Assembly (NCBI GenBank): GCA_014773175.1
Contig: VXCM01000692.1
Coordinates: forward strand, 164,001 to 228,000
Length of the DNA stretch: 64,000 nt
Reading direction: 5' to 3'
Origin: Lucifuga dentata
Taxonomy: Eukaryota; Chordata; Actinopteri; Ophidiiformes; Bythitidae
Each line of letters starts with the position of its first letter. Position 1 is the stretch's first letter. Positions 24,701-36,930 of this stretch are shown here, piece by piece. The position numbers and the translations under genes were made by a program. Below the pieces are notes generated by a model that searched no databases, had not been told where the DNA came from, and worked only from the letters and a program-made list of their open reading frames with translations.

Positions 24701-25200
24701 AAGTGTTGGTCTGAATTCTTAAAAAAAAAAAAAAAAAANTTAAAAAAAAAAAAAAAAAGCATGTAAATTTGAATTAATTCGTTAAGAATTTCATCTAAAT
24801 GAGAAATCCAATTTTTAAGTTTCAGCAACTGGCCCCAATTGAAAATATACCATCAAAAAAGTAACTTTGATTTAGATGATCAATCAGATATCATGATGAT
24901 CAGCAAACTATTAAAATGTGTTTGACTATGAAAGATGGTTAAAGATATGAAACTTAACATCTGAACAAAGGTGATCATCACATGGATTAGAAACTGGAAT
25001 CAGTCTTATTTCCTTTGTTACAAGACATTTCTATATTTTCAAACAAATGCCTTTTTTTGCCATTAAATGCAACATAAGCTCTATATTTAGGCTTTACCAG
25101 TCCACAAAATTTATTACAAAGAACTGATATTTAAACAGAAAAGCCACTAACGGAGGTCTAATGACAAAGAACAGGACTGAGGACAGATGAACAGAGGAAA
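24701..25200. other. Spacer 3' of rpl14
   Basis: A poly(A) tract with N (24739) is followed by AT-rich sequence. No gene is recognised. Confidence 0.5.
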
Positions 25201-25206
25201 TTTATT
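25201..25206 (-). terminator. rpl14 poly(A) signal
   Basis: AATAAA on the minus strand begins 14 bp past the rpl14 stop codon. The resulting very short 3' UTR is usual for ribosomal protein mRNAs. Confidence 0.8.
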
Positions 25207-25219
25207 CAGTGAAAACTGT

Positions 25220-28200
25220 TCACTTCTTTGCTGCCTCCTTCTGGAGCTTCTTCACCTCGTGCCTGATGATCTTGTTCCTCTGCAAAACAGAAACACATTA
25301 TGGAATCAGATTTGTTCCTTTACAGTACCAGGGCCCTTTTATACATGTGCCATTATGCAATTTTAAACATTAAATATTTAGGTATGCCAATGTCAGGAAC
25401 TTCTGGGAGAATCTGATTGTTTAGCAATGCTTTCTCTTTGCAAAACTAAATCAAAATGGCCAATTATTTGTTGTTAGCTGGACCTGTTTACCCAACCATC
25501 AGTAAAAACATACCAACACTCAACTAATTCCACACAGCTCTGTCCAACACTAAAAACCTGAACCTGTTCGTGAGAAATTCAGTAATAATGGGCAGGATTG
25601 TAGCAAATCACTAGTGGTATTCGACACGGGCAGATTCAGAGATCTACATTTAAGGCATAATCAACTGACTGGTTACTGTGGGAAAATTTTGTTGCATCAA
25701 CTGAAGCAACATGATTCAGCTGAGAAAATGCAATTAAATGTTTGGAATATAAATCAAACCAAACTGAGCCTTATGAAAAGCCCGTTTGCTCTACCAGACT
25801 TTAATGTTTGTTAAGAAACATTGTTCGTTTTTCAAGCTTTACTACCACTAAAATTAAAACAGCTACTGTATGTATGAAGGTATGTATGAATATATGAATG
25901 AATGTATGCATGTATTAGTAAGGAAATTGGTGTTCAGGAGTTCATAACTGATACCCTACAAAAGTAGGTTATACACAGCCAAAGTAACTATGGTACAGTA
26001 CCCTACATAAAAGTAAGCAAGGCCATTAAAGGATCGTACTGATGGTTTTGCATGTTTGAATCGAATAAATCCTACCTGCATACATATTAAATAATTACAC
26101 TTTCAATTTTCAAATAGTTTCTTCTACCTTCCAGGCTGCCATTGTTTCTATTAAATCAACTTGTAGAAACTTGAAACATGTTTGAGGGAGGTAATCCATC
26201 ACAGCAAACAACATTCAGTTTAGCTATTATTTTGGGTGAAGTTACTTAATCCATCAAAGAGCTACACATAAGAAAGTATGTCTCTGCCAGGAAATACAGT
26301 CCAAGGAGAACACTGCTTAAACCAGAGAAAATATGGTCGTGCCTTCTACGTGTGAACATGTGTGCTAGCAGGTGATACACTGAATTTTAAGGTGGATGTA
26401 TCATCTGAACATTGGATTTTGAAAGACTAGGGGATTTGGCAAAAGAACATGAAAACTAAAATGCAGTTTTAAATTTTGGAAAAAGGTTGGCAGTAACGCA
26501 TATGCTGGTAATATGGCAATATTTATTGGACCCAAATATGCAAACATGAGGTATGGTTCTTTAAGCCAAAAGTTGGCTTGCCCACCTACTATCCTTACTT
26601 CACGACAGAGGTGTAGAGTAATGGTGCCTTGGTGTTTTCGCTACTTACCATCCTCTTGGCCTTCATCACCTTGTAGCGATCAAAGTCAGACATTTTGGCT
26701 TTCTGCAAAGAAAATTACAATGATAAAGTCAGTCACCTGAGTGACACACTGGCATAAAAGCAGCCAGTTATTGAATATGCAGCCATACAAAGAAACCCGA
26801 GAGCAGATGAGCAGCCACAGCGCATTAAGAGATTTGTACACAGCAGACATAGCTGGTCTGACGTCATGTTATGACCACCATTCGACATGGTCCAATTTCA
26901 GTAGATTGGCATTTTTGGTTAAATGGCATTGATGTAATAGATTAGTCAACTAATATATGATGCAATAAAGTTACAAGTGTGCAAATGTGAATACTGATAA
27001 GCTCCAACTGCCATCTTGTTATGGTATAGGTGTGTACTCTCATCTGGCAGTTTACATGTGGTCTCCCAACACAAACTGCTGTTGCTCACACAAGCTGCTG
27101 CTCAAGCGTGGTGCGATTCGGGTGAGATTGCAGGCAGGGACTTCCACCTGCCTTTTATTGTCACGTTACTACTTTGGTCTTTACGAAAGTAAGCAGAAGA
27201 ACCATACGGAGCATTTTTGAATCAATTTACAGCAAAGTGACAGCAATGTTGAATCATCACTATGTATTCTTATTAATGTCAAATGAGGAAATATAACTGA
27301 TTACAAACTGATTGCTTTCTTGTCTCAACAAGAATAAAATGGAATCCAATAGACCCACTCGTACCAAGATGAACAAGACTGCTACTTCGTGTATCAGTTT
27401 TGAATAAATGTCATTAGTGACAGTTTTGACAGCAAACTTTAAAAAAAAAAAAAAAAAGACTTTACCTTTTGCCTGGCCTCGATCTTCTTGGCCCAGCTGC
27501 TCCCTGCCCACTTCTCACTGACTTGAGCTTTCTGCCAGGCCCTCCTGACAAACTTCTGACGGGCACTGTGGACCAACACAAATATCATTAAGCAAAAATT
27601 AAAAAAAAAAAAAAANTAAAAAAAAAAAAAACAAAAACAAAAAAAACAAAAAACATTTTAAACATTGTATAAATCAGTTTTGAAGCAATCACTCAAGAAA
27701 TACATGAAATCCGAATGGCAGCACACTGGAGGGCTCTGTCCAAGAGCCCTCCAGTGTGGTACAACACAATGTATCTCTCACAATACATCGTGAAAGATGT
27801 CATCACCAGTGGAAAGGAATAAATACAGAGGAGGAGACCATCCTAATTGAGAGCAATAACTAAATACAATACTCATATACATATGAGTATTGAGCCTTTT
27901 ATTTTATGGTCATATTAACATGGATCACTGATTTATGCAGGTGCCAGTCAATACCTCAAGTCACTTGGAATATGCTGCTCTGTTTATAGACATTCGTGTG
28001 GATGCTGAATGCACTGGACTCCAGCTAAACTGAAAAGGAATCTATTCAAAGTAACTTATATTTAAATGTATACTGATTCTACGGTTGGGCTGAATGCTTC
28101 AAAGCTTTATTCCAAATTGTGCCTTTAATTTCAAAAAACACTGCATTCAGGGTAGGAGGCAGTCGCATCTGAAGATTTATTGAGCTGCAATAAAGTTCAC

Positions 28201-29525
28201 GAGTTAATATCTCATTTAGATTCATTGTTGGGCTCTTTTTTTACTTGCTTCACTGCCACATAACTGGTCTGGGAAGATCTATAGAGGTTGGCACGTGTCT
28301 TACCATAACTAACTGCAAAAGGTGCTGAGAGAATTGTATTTGAGCATTCAGGTGTCATATATTTTTGGTAATAAATATATATGTTGTTTTTGGGAACTGC
28401 AAAACAGCTTTGCATTTACGAGCTTAGGGGATTAAGGAAGTATTTTATCCACATAAATTCACCATTCTGTCAAACGTTCCAAATAGACTACATGCTCAGC
28501 TTTTGAAAGGAAAAAAAAGAAAACTAATCAATGTACGGCAATATTGGGAGCAAGGACCTGGGCAGTGCCCCTACCCACCTGTGGGGCACTTTGATAACAT
28601 AGTCGGTGAGCTGCATACACTTGAAGCGCATGGCTTGCCTCTTTACTCCTGTGCAGGGCCCATCAACGAGAGCCTAGAACATACCAACAACATAAACATT
28701 CAATACCCACAAGCCTGGGCCAACATGGAGCCATCAATTGACTGCCCTCAACACTCACCCTGTTTTGGTCGATGACATCTACAATAGCCACCAGCTTGCC
28801 AGCATGGGGTCCGAAAGAGATGTAGGCAACACGGCCAATCTCGACAAAGCGCTTGAACACCTGACAAAGACAACAGACAATTCCAAGTGAGGCATTCAGG
28901 TGAATAGTGGTGTATAGAAATGCCCTGCTGACACTCAGGGACAGGGCTGTGTCAGACCACAATATATGAACGTGGATACACAACACTGACCGATGGTGTA
29001 ATCGATCCAGAGAGCTTCTAGTAACCGGGATGGATTCAGCTTTGGGTGAAAAGCCATTAAAATATATCACTACCAACAAGACTGACCGGTTTACGAACGG
29101 TACAGCAAAGGAACCCTACATGCATCTTCATTAGCTAAGTTATGTTTGTTACCCAGCGACTGCCAGTTTAAACTTGCACACTGTTAACGCAACTCCATCA
29201 TGGTGACAAACAAAAAGTCAATATATTTAGGATGAACTTGTAAATATAGGCATTAATAGCAAAACATGGGAAGCCGGCTTCCTTAAAAGTATCAGTTTTC
29301 GGCCATTGCAGCCCGATGGACCACGTTGTAGCACTGCTGATATCCGACATTTCACCGACATGGTTTAAAATCTTTGATTAAATCTATATAACTACCTCAC
29401 CACCGGCTAAAGTATGTGCAATGTTGTGTTAGTAGCAGATATAACTAATATTGATATACGATAATGACATATAAAAAAAGAAATTCGATATGGAAATGCT
29501 AAATGTTTCATGGCAAACTCACCAT
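25220..29525 (-). CDS. rpl14: 60S (large subunit) ribosomal protein L14 (eL14)
   Basis: Six coding exons on the minus strand: 29525-29523 (the ATG alone), 28860-28759, 28673-28579, 27565-27466, 26702-26649 and 25279-25220. Phases match and all introns are GT-AG. The product is 137 aa, starting [18 protein letters not shown] and continuing with the KOW-like [17 protein letters not shown], then ALVDGPC, the [10 protein letters not shown] basic region and [14 protein letters not shown]. It ends [12 protein letters not shown]. It lacks the long C-terminal Ala/Lys repeat tail of mammalian RPL14, as expected for fish. eL14 is a structural protein of the cytosolic large ribosomal subunit. A pyrimidine run (CCTTTCTGCTCCC) just 5' of the ATG suggests TOP-type translational control. 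A palindromic element lies in the last intron. Confidence 0.97.
26026..26564 (+). mobile_element. TTAA-bounded palindromic element in rpl14 intron 5 (copy H, subfamily 2)
   Basis: It begins TTAAAGGATCGTACTG and ends AGGTATGGTTCTTTAA, with the interior forward (ATTTTAAGGTGGATGTATC). At 539 bp it is shorter and more diverged than subfamily 1. It ends about 85 bp from exon 5. Confidence 0.75.
27722..27795. repeat. Two adjacent hairpins in rpl14 intron 3
   Basis: A perfect 16-bp stem (27722-27737 with 27743-27758, loop GTCCA) is followed nine bases later by a second near-perfect palindrome (CACAATGTAT ... ATACATCGTG, one mismatch, about 27768-27795). The intron belongs to a strongly expressed gene, so both would be transcribed. 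Confidence 0.8.
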
Positions 29526-29600
29526 GATGGCAGTCCGGGAGCAGAAAGGACGTTACAGCTTCCGGCAGACGCACATACACCTTCCGCTTAGTTGCTACGC
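29526..29600 (-). promoter_or_regulatory. rpl14 5' UTR and TOP-like start region
   Basis: The minus strand reads a C/T-rich run, CGTCCTTTCTGCTCCC, about 10-25 bases before the ATG, consistent with a 5' terminal oligopyrimidine start. No TATA box is apparent. Confidence 0.45.
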
Positions 29601-30950
29601 ATGCGCAGTCTGTTCTGCTTTTTCTTTTTGATTGAATTTGCATTTTAATAAACGAAAACGTTATTGAAATATTATAATATTTGAACTTCATCAATAAAGT
29701 GTACATAATCTGGTACCAAATACATATAAAATAGATGTCTAAGGATCAAAAGCTTGAACTAGCTTGGATAATATAATCTGCGACACAAGCTTTTGATGCC
29801 TTCAGGGACAATGTGAAATACCTGTATTTTGAAAGCAAATAAGAAATACGTAACACGATAACTTCGAAAAATACGAATTCTGCGACACATGAGTTTCCAA
29901 GATGTATATTTTCGAAGAGAGCCTATAAAGCACCAACCATAGCTATAAGTGCAGCATTTAAAAATAGTTTAATATTCGTGAGGGCCAATTTCTGACATTT
30001 CTGAATATTTTTTCTTCCAAGTAGTCAAGAACGATTTGAATTTCGGTGGAACATGTCACCATGAAAATGTGTTGGCTATTCAAACATCAAACATTTAAGA
30101 AACAGGTAAGTTAATTCTTGAACCAATGATTCATAATATAATGTGTTGTATAGTAAGTAGTACATCAACACACTAAGATATAAATAAAGTCGAAGACATA
30201 ACAAAATCAAAAACATTACATTTTCAGTATGTGGAAATGAATAATGGTAGGCGAGGGTCATTTTCATTTTGTACAAATAAATTAAGACAAAAGTTTTAGT
30301 TTTTTCCTGTACTTTTTACAGAATTATTCAGGTTTAGTCTTCCCTTCAGATTAAAATGTTTACCTAACACGATCAAGTTATACAACAAAGATTATTGAAT
30401 TCATCTAAAACTAGGATATATATATATTAAAAACAAACAAACAAACAAACAAAAAAAAAACATCATTTCATAATGAGCACTTGAAAGCAGCATGGTTGGT
30501 GGGTGGGACATAACAGTCATAAAAACACGGAAACGAGTTTACTGCGAAAATTACACAAACGCCCGTCCACTTTTGGCTCCGAGGGGAACATACTCGGTAA
30601 GTTGTTTATTGCCTTAATCAACTCAAGATTTTATATATATTTCTATTTAACATATTGTTCATAGTTTGTCCTCATGTAATCACGAATGTTGAAGTGATAA
30701 TGACATGATAACCATGACTCAGATTTTTGAAACAATTTGATCAGTTTATGGAAAAAGAAAAAGGACAAAACATAAACGGACTTCTTCAGACTGCCAATAG
30801 GGAAATGAAGCCTTGAAACACTGAAGCTTTCCAGCCAATTGTGTTGAAAATGTGTCGATTATTCCAACATTAAAGTAGGCATAAGAACATGGCTGCGGTC
30901 ACGCGCTCATCAGTAGTTAAGTATGTATGCCTAGTTACGTGACGTCAGAT
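29601..30950. other. Spacer between rpl14 and orphan gene A
   Basis: AT-rich and without a recognised coding exon. A GC-richer stretch at 30530-30600 ends in a good donor (ACTCG|GTAAGT) and could be a noncoding first exon on the plus strand. Part of this region (30469-30535) is repeated near 34121. Confidence 0.4.
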
Positions 30951-31432
30951 TTAAAGGACTATACCGACAATTTTGCATGTTTGAGCCTAATATGTTCAAT
31001 TTTCATATATGTTGCATTACTGAAAACCATTTTCAAAAGGATAAAACCGTATTTCAGCTTTCCTGATATTTTGCAAAATCTATTAAAATTTCAAAATCAA
31101 ATATTCAAGCGACCCACCTTAAAAAATCAATGTTTCGCCTGCTAATAGTTAAGCAGCCTTATGAAGTCACGTCGTTTAAATTTTTCGATATTTTTACGTA
31201 ACTCAAAAAAAAAAAAACTCAAATAGATGTTCGCGATGATGGATTACCTATCCCAAGAACGTTTCAAGTATCAACAAGTTGATTTTAGTGTACCAGAATG
31301 AACTGAAACTATTGGGTCTGGAAGGTCGGAGAAAAAAAATTCACGGTTCCAGTGGTATGCTTTGGGAAATAATAGTAATATGTATGAAAATTGAATATAT
31401 TAGGTTCAAACACGCAAAATGACCGGGATAGT
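30951..31432 (-). mobile_element. TTAA-bounded palindromic element (copy I)
   Basis: It starts TTAAAGGACTATACCG, its interior is reversed (CCACCTTAAAAAATC), and it ends in a degraded CACGCAAAATGACCGGGATAG. Part of the interior, including the GGGACTATATTCCC block, is deleted. Confidence 0.75.
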
Positions 31433-31739
31433 GCAGAGATGAGTTAAAACCGAGAATCCATCTACCATATATTTACTACATAGCGGATTTTAATTCCAAA
31501 CAATGTAGTGCGCTTGAGCCCTGTAAACTTATGATTGATGTGTAAGTTTCACATATCCCTTTTTTAATAATAGAAATTTGGTATGGAAATGCTAATGTTT
31601 TATAACATTTTAATAACAGTAGCAAATGAGCTTCTGCGTGTACTTGTGTAAATTGGCGGTGATGCTTACTGAGAAAATGGAGTGAACTGTGTGTGTAACT
31701 GGAGTAATGTAATGTTTATATATTTTTATTTAAGGTATT

Positions 31740-32080
31740 CTTACACGGGAGAAAACTTGCGCTTGGCTACTGGCGCCGCGCGAGAGCCGAGCTGGTGGTC
31801 CACACAAACAGATTTATTGCCCGTTGGACCAACATGTGGCTCCAGACTTCTGGAATAAAATAGCAACTGCACACTGAGGAAAAAATCCAAGTTTTTGACG
31901 TTAACTTTGGAAAAAATATGCAGGGTTGTTGTGTGATTACTTCGCTGACAACTATAACCAAACCTATCGTTACAAAATCTAGGAGGCGCGTGACTGAGCT
32001 CCGCGACGTCGCGGAGGTCCCTCGCGGCTTGGCGCGGGCGCGATTGCGTCATATGTGTCGCGCGCACACTAGCGACAACG
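31740..32080. other. GC-rich patch with 18-bp perfect palindrome
   Basis: This is an isolated GC- and CpG-rich segment in otherwise AT-rich spacer. CTCCGCGACGTCGCGGAG at 31999-32016 is a perfect palindrome. The patch abuts the L1/Tx1-like remnant. I cannot assign it to a known element. Confidence 0.6.
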
Positions 32081-33385
32081 GCTATTACCTATTCAGTAAT
32101 GTTGGTGGAATCGAATTTTTTCTTAAATGTAACTATTCTGTTGACAAATTACCTATTAAGCTAGCTAATTTCCACAAACAGGCACTATTAGCATGGACCT
32201 TGGCCTATAAGCACAACTTCTCTCCACACAGATATTACATATGGAACAACAAAGATATTCAGTTTAAACATAAAACTATTTATTCAGAGATGGTTTGACA
32301 ACAGTATCATTAATATTTTACAACTTTTGAATGAAGATGGGTTTTTATTGTCTTATGAAGAATTTCTGAAAAAGTTTGAATTACCTGTCACACCGAAAGA
32401 ATATGTATTGGTGTTTGATGCTGTTCCAGAAGGTGCTTTATAGGTTTTGAAAAACTCTCATAATGACACATTTCAGTCATCCGATTGGAAAAAAAATATC
32501 TTCATTCTTCATTGGTGATATAGATGTCTTAAATAAGAAAGATAGTAATAAACAAATCCGAAATACCCTTGTAGAAAATAACATTCCTCCAATGCAAATG
32601 TTCTGGTCTTAATTCTGGTGAATTAAATTGGAAAAAGGCATGGAGTATATCAGACAAATATTGTATTAGTAATAAAATGAAAGAGGGGTGTCATTTAAAA
32701 TTTTACATAGAATATATCCTGTGAATCACATTTTGGAAAGATTTAAACTGAATATTAATTACTCTTGTGATTTCTGTGGTTTAATCAAAGAGACAATTTT
32801 TCATTTATTTTTCCATTGTATGTACTCCATAATGTTCTGGATTGATATGCAAAATTTTTTGTCTAGAAAAACAGGTCAAATGGTTGTGCTTTATGGTTGT
32901 GATATTTTTATTTATTTTGAAAATAACTCAGTGGACAATAATATTAACTTTTTAATCCAACTATTTATAATTCTTGGCAAATTCCATATACATAAAATGA
33001 AATGGACCAACAAAAAAACAAATTTTACCTTATTTCTAATTGATATCAACCTATATTACAATTCTTTAGTCAAAATGAAAAAAAATAAAAAAGCAACAAA
33101 GACCCAAACAATATTTGAAACCTATAAAATTATCAACTAATGTTACTTAATAATTTGTACTCTTTTATTTATTTAGATTTTTATCCTCCTATATATATTT
33201 TTTTATTGACTACAAAATGAGCCTCTTGCACAATCCCCATGAATACTTTTTTGTAAATTTGACTTTTTTTTTTTTAATATCATAACTGTATTCCCTGGCA
33301 CTTTGTTTCCTCTTTTTGTTATATAAATCTGTTTATTTGTTGTTTGAATTTAACTTTCCAGTAAAGTTTATTAAAAAAAAAAAAA
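32080..33385 (+). mobile_element. L1/Tx1-type LINE, C-terminal part, decayed
   Basis: Open pieces include LPIKLANFHKQALLAWTL, YKHNFSPHRYYIWNN and PVTPKEYVLVFDA. Further on are RIYPVNHILERF and a Cys-Cys-His-Cys cluster (CDFC, then HLFFHC), the C-terminal domain of L1/Tx1-type reverse transcriptases. Several stops and frameshifts break the frame, and the copy ends in a poly(A) tract near 33372-33384. The reverse transcriptase core is missing. Confidence 0.75.
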
Positions 33386-33767
33386 GGACAATGGCGAGTA
33401 TAAACCAAGCTTCACACACGATAACAAACTCTCTCTTTTGTTTTGTGAAAATTTAGACTGTCATTCATCCATAACAAGCCTTTTATTTTTCGACTCTAAG
33501 ATAGATGAAAAACACAGTTTCAGTTAAAATAAGATGTGTGACAAATAATCATCATAATGTTCTTTCCCGCAGATATTTGAAGTCTGAGCTGCTTCTGCTT
33601 TCAGGTAATTTACACTTCATTTTAGGTTTATGTTAGATTTAAAAAAAAATGCAAAAGTGTAAATGTTGTTGCATTTGTCAAAAGGCTCAGTTTCTTCATA
33701 AAGTTGCTTTATTGTGGCTTTTTTTAAACAATGAATAATGGATTTCTCTAGGTCGCAGAAAGTCAAG
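33386..33767 (+). promoter_or_regulatory. Candidate promoter and 5' UTR of orphan gene A
   Basis: A possible noncoding exon ends at about 33604 (TGCTTTCAG|GTAATT). A CTCTAG acceptor at 33750 precedes GTCGCAGAAAGTCAAG and the ATG. A partial interferon-response-like string, AGTTTCAGTT, lies near 33509. Too little is visible to claim regulation. Confidence 0.35.
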
Positions 33768-35580
33768 ATGGCAGCAGTAGCTTGTGTGAATCCATCTATA
33801 AGATTCATGCTGTAAGTAAGCTATAAGAGCCGGTTTCTGTTCCGTTTCATTATGTTCCCAAACACAACACATGTTCATAGTGTCTGGGCAATATTGAAAT
33901 TGGAGTTGTACCCATTAGAAGTGATGCTGTCTGAAAGTTATGTAATTGAAATGATAAACTTGATGGTTTTTTTAGGCTGCCATGCAGGTGTCACAGTGTA
34001 ACAGTAACACCTATAATTGATGTGAGACTGTTCTCTCAAACTGGATTTGTTAAATTGTGGAGCAATGAATTATTTTTTTGTAAATCAGTTTCTCCTTAGT
34101 ACACAGCTGTAAAAGACAGATCATGATGAGCACCTGAAGGCAGCATAATAGCTGAGGGGACATTCATACAGCCTAAAACACGGAAACTTTAGCTTCATGT
34201 GAGGACAGTGTGAAAGGTAGAGGTGTAAATCCTCGTCTTCATGGCGATTCAATTTGATTACGATTATTGAATGATTTGATACATCAGAAATCTTTGATTT
34301 CTACTTCAATTCTGTTATCTGAATTCAAAACTTTTTCACTTCACTGAAAAATTTTTAGAAATATGACCATGGGAACTTAATTACACACTGTAGATAGATA
34401 GATAGATAGATAGTCCTTTTCAGAAATTCTTTTTGTGCTTGTGGAAGAATGGCTTTCGCCTTCTTTACCACACGGGACTCACATAGCTTTGTCAAACTGT
34501 GTTGTTGGCCCACAACCTCAGTAGACATATTAACTATCCTATTCAGTTTATTTTTATTACTCAAAGACAATGAAAAGTACCATGCAATGGAACAAAAAGA
34601 TAGAATACTACAGAATACTCTCCACAAATGAACAATAGAAAAGAGCCAGCATGTCTGTACCCACTTTGAACTGTCAGAGCTTGTGCATGAAAACTAATCA
34701 TTGCTGTCCTTTCTTGTAAATGACACCTCTGTCTGAATCCCATGAGATTTGCATCAATCACAGTTCCTAAATACTAATATTCACTTATAACTTTCATCAA
34801 AATCGTCATCTTTTGTCTTTCAGAGAGAGCGAATTGACATTTGACTGGGATTCTTTTCTTCACTGTGCCAGAGCAGAAGGTACACACATTTCATATGTAT
34901 ACTATGTGAATCAAGTTATAATATGTCATGACAAAATTTACCCAATGCTTTTCTTGTCTTAAATGATTTGCAGGAGACACATACCTTTCCCTTGTGTCAG
35001 AATTTGTGCAGTCACATGAAGATGAAGAGGTTCCCTTAAAACCACATGGGGCCATATGGACAATATCGGAGCAGACTGAGCCGATCTGCAGCGAGAAAGA
35101 GTTGGAACAGTTGGGACAGTTCTATCTTCCTGATGAAGTGACCATGGTGGTCATGGGTAAGTTGCGAAACATTCCCGGCCACCGTGAAGTTGTTCTAATG
35201 ACCTGTGAGGACAGACAGCTGTACGCCTACGACGGAGAGGAGCTGCATTTGATGGGAAATATTACACAGCTACGCAAGAGGGGCATTGAGTATCCAGGAT
35301 CCAAGCGCTTTTACAGAGGAGAGGCTTTCAAAGACGTGGTAAGAGTTTAGAATCATTTGCTGGTAGCAAGCGGGGCTTTGGGATTTCTGATATTGGCTGA
35401 TCGCCTTTAAGTTCTGATAACTATTTCTTGTGTAATCTGTTTGTGTAGACCGAGGAAGAGTGGGAAGAGGTGAGGAAGGGTGAGGTGGGGAGAGCATTAG
35501 AGCAAGAACACCTAGACTTGGTGATGGCACACAAGTCCAAAATCCTGAACTGTCTCAAAGTCATCAAGCCCATCTCATGA
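33768..35580 (+). CDS. Orphan gene A: uncharacterised 198-aa protein
   Basis: Four exons join cleanly: 33768-33811, 34824-34879, 34974-35338 and 35449-35580. Introns are GT-AG, phases 2, 1 and 0 agree, and the stop is TGA. The protein starts MAAVACVNPSIRFMLESE and contains ELEQLGQFYLPDEVTMVV, HREVVLMTCEDRQLYAYDG and EYPGSKRFYRGEAFKDV. It ends LKVIKPIS. No signal peptide, membrane segment, zinc-finger spacing or repeat is visible. Composition is Glu-rich and probably cytosolic or nuclear. The central block looks like a compact beta-rich fold by eye. I do not recognise the family. Consistent reading frame over four exons argues strongly for a real gene. Its neighbour, orphan gene B, is on the same strand 3.1 kb downstream. 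Confidence 0.8.
34393..34412 (+). repeat. (TAGA)n short tandem repeat
   Basis: Five TAGA units in intron 1 of orphan gene A. Confidence 0.85.
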
Positions 35581-36152
35581 CTGCAGATGGGTATGTGGTC
35601 CATGTAATGCATAATTGCAATCTTGAATTCTTCCAGAAGGTTCTGTGACATTCACCTGTTGCCTGCTGTTTTAATATAAACTATTTTAGCAGTTTGCTTG
35701 GAGGGTGAAACAAATATTTAGTTTTCTTTTGTATTCATGGGTTGATTGTAAAATGACTTAATATGTTCTTATTCTATGCCTTCTTTTTTTATATAGGTAA
35801 GGATGACTGTTGAAACTGGATTCAGCATGGATTCTTCATGTTCAAAATACAGTAAATAATGTTAATATTAAAAAAGAAAATAAAATCAAATATAATCAGA
35901 AATGGGGAAAAAATTCTTGCTGCATTGCTTCTGTGAAGTTTGACACATTTCATTATTTTTTAACCTGTAACATTGTCTTTATGTTTATTTTTTGCAATGA
36001 ATGTGGTATATCATTACTTTTCATATTATTTGTGCTTAAAATGGAATTTGTGAACTCTTTGTGAACACTTTTACTTCAGTACAGTAAATGTGTTCTTTTA
36101 CACTTATCTCTGTCTTTTCTCTGACTTTTCGCCATGTTTTGGATGGTTTGAC

Positions 36153-36158
36153 AATAAA
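36153..36158 (+). terminator. Candidate poly(A) signal of orphan gene A
   Basis: AATAAA lies 573 bp past the stop codon. The 3' UTR may be spliced, since an AG acceptor-like TTTATATAG lies at about 35790. Confidence 0.5.
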
Positions 36159-36212
36159 GTTCTGCTTGATTTATTAAATAGACTCGATGGCATTGACTCT
36201 CAATTAGAATAC

Positions 36213-36290
36213 TTAAAGGAGCATACCAGTGATTTTGCATGTTGAAGCCCAATAAAACCACATACACGTTATGTTGCTAACTGACTTTTG
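36213..36290. mobile_element. TTAA-bounded palindromic element terminal fragment (copy J)
   Basis: TTAAAGGAGCATACCAGTG, then GCATGTTGAAGCCCAATAAAACC. This terminus resembles subfamily 2. The rest is missing. Confidence 0.6.
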
Positions 36291-36479
36291 AACCTGATTT
36301 TTCCATGGACTTCCACAGCTAAAAATGAATAGGAGTTATGGGGTTTCTCAAAGGGTGATCAACATAAAGGGAGTACTAAACCAGTAGTCACACCTGGTGT
36401 GTTCTAGATTTAAAAACTCAATAGACTTATTATAAATTGTATTCCAGAAATCAAAATAGTAATTAAAATGCAACCTGAA

Positions 36480-36930
36480 ATATATGTTTTTGTGCAATCA
36501 TTTGGCCTTTGGTTTGGAGAGGAGAAGAGCCATTGACAGTCAAACTCTTTGCTGGTGACATAGCATTTATCTTTGATACCTGCAATTAATTACAAACCAA
36601 AACCAACAGACTACAAGAAAATAGCAAAAGGGTCTTGGAATCAAATGAACTCTTGAATCAAACACAACAGGAGCTGATCAGAACTGACAAAAGTGGAGAT
36701 GGTTTGGCCACATACTGAGGAAGGAACAACAAACACTAGAGTAGATTAGAATATAAACCACAAAGAAAAAGGAAGCAGATAAGTCCCCCCCCCCNAAAAA
36801 AAAAAAAAAAAAAAAAAAACAGAAGCTCTCCATTGACATTTTGGGACATTTTGGCCAAAGGTTACAGCAGTTGCTTATTAAAACGGTGGGATGAGAGCTG
36901 TAACGGATGCCGCATATCCAAAAGAGTAAA
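36480..36930 (+). mobile_element. Non-LTR reverse transcriptase remnant
   Basis: Broken frames read GDIAFIFDTCN and LQTKTNRLQENSKRVLESN, like the catalytic F/YADD block and following helix of non-LTR reverse transcriptases. KWRWFGHILRK follows, the thumb motif WxWxGHxLR. A C/A homopolymer with an N (36795) interrupts it. Clade assignment (RTE- or jockey-like) is uncertain. Confidence 0.55.

Noticed and set aside
27673..27807. Possible C/D-box snoRNA in rpl14 intron 3 (GTGATGA C-box on the minus strand)
   Set aside because: The nearest downstream CTGA is about 134 bases away, with perfect hairpins between, and there is no terminal stem. This does not fit a C/D guide.
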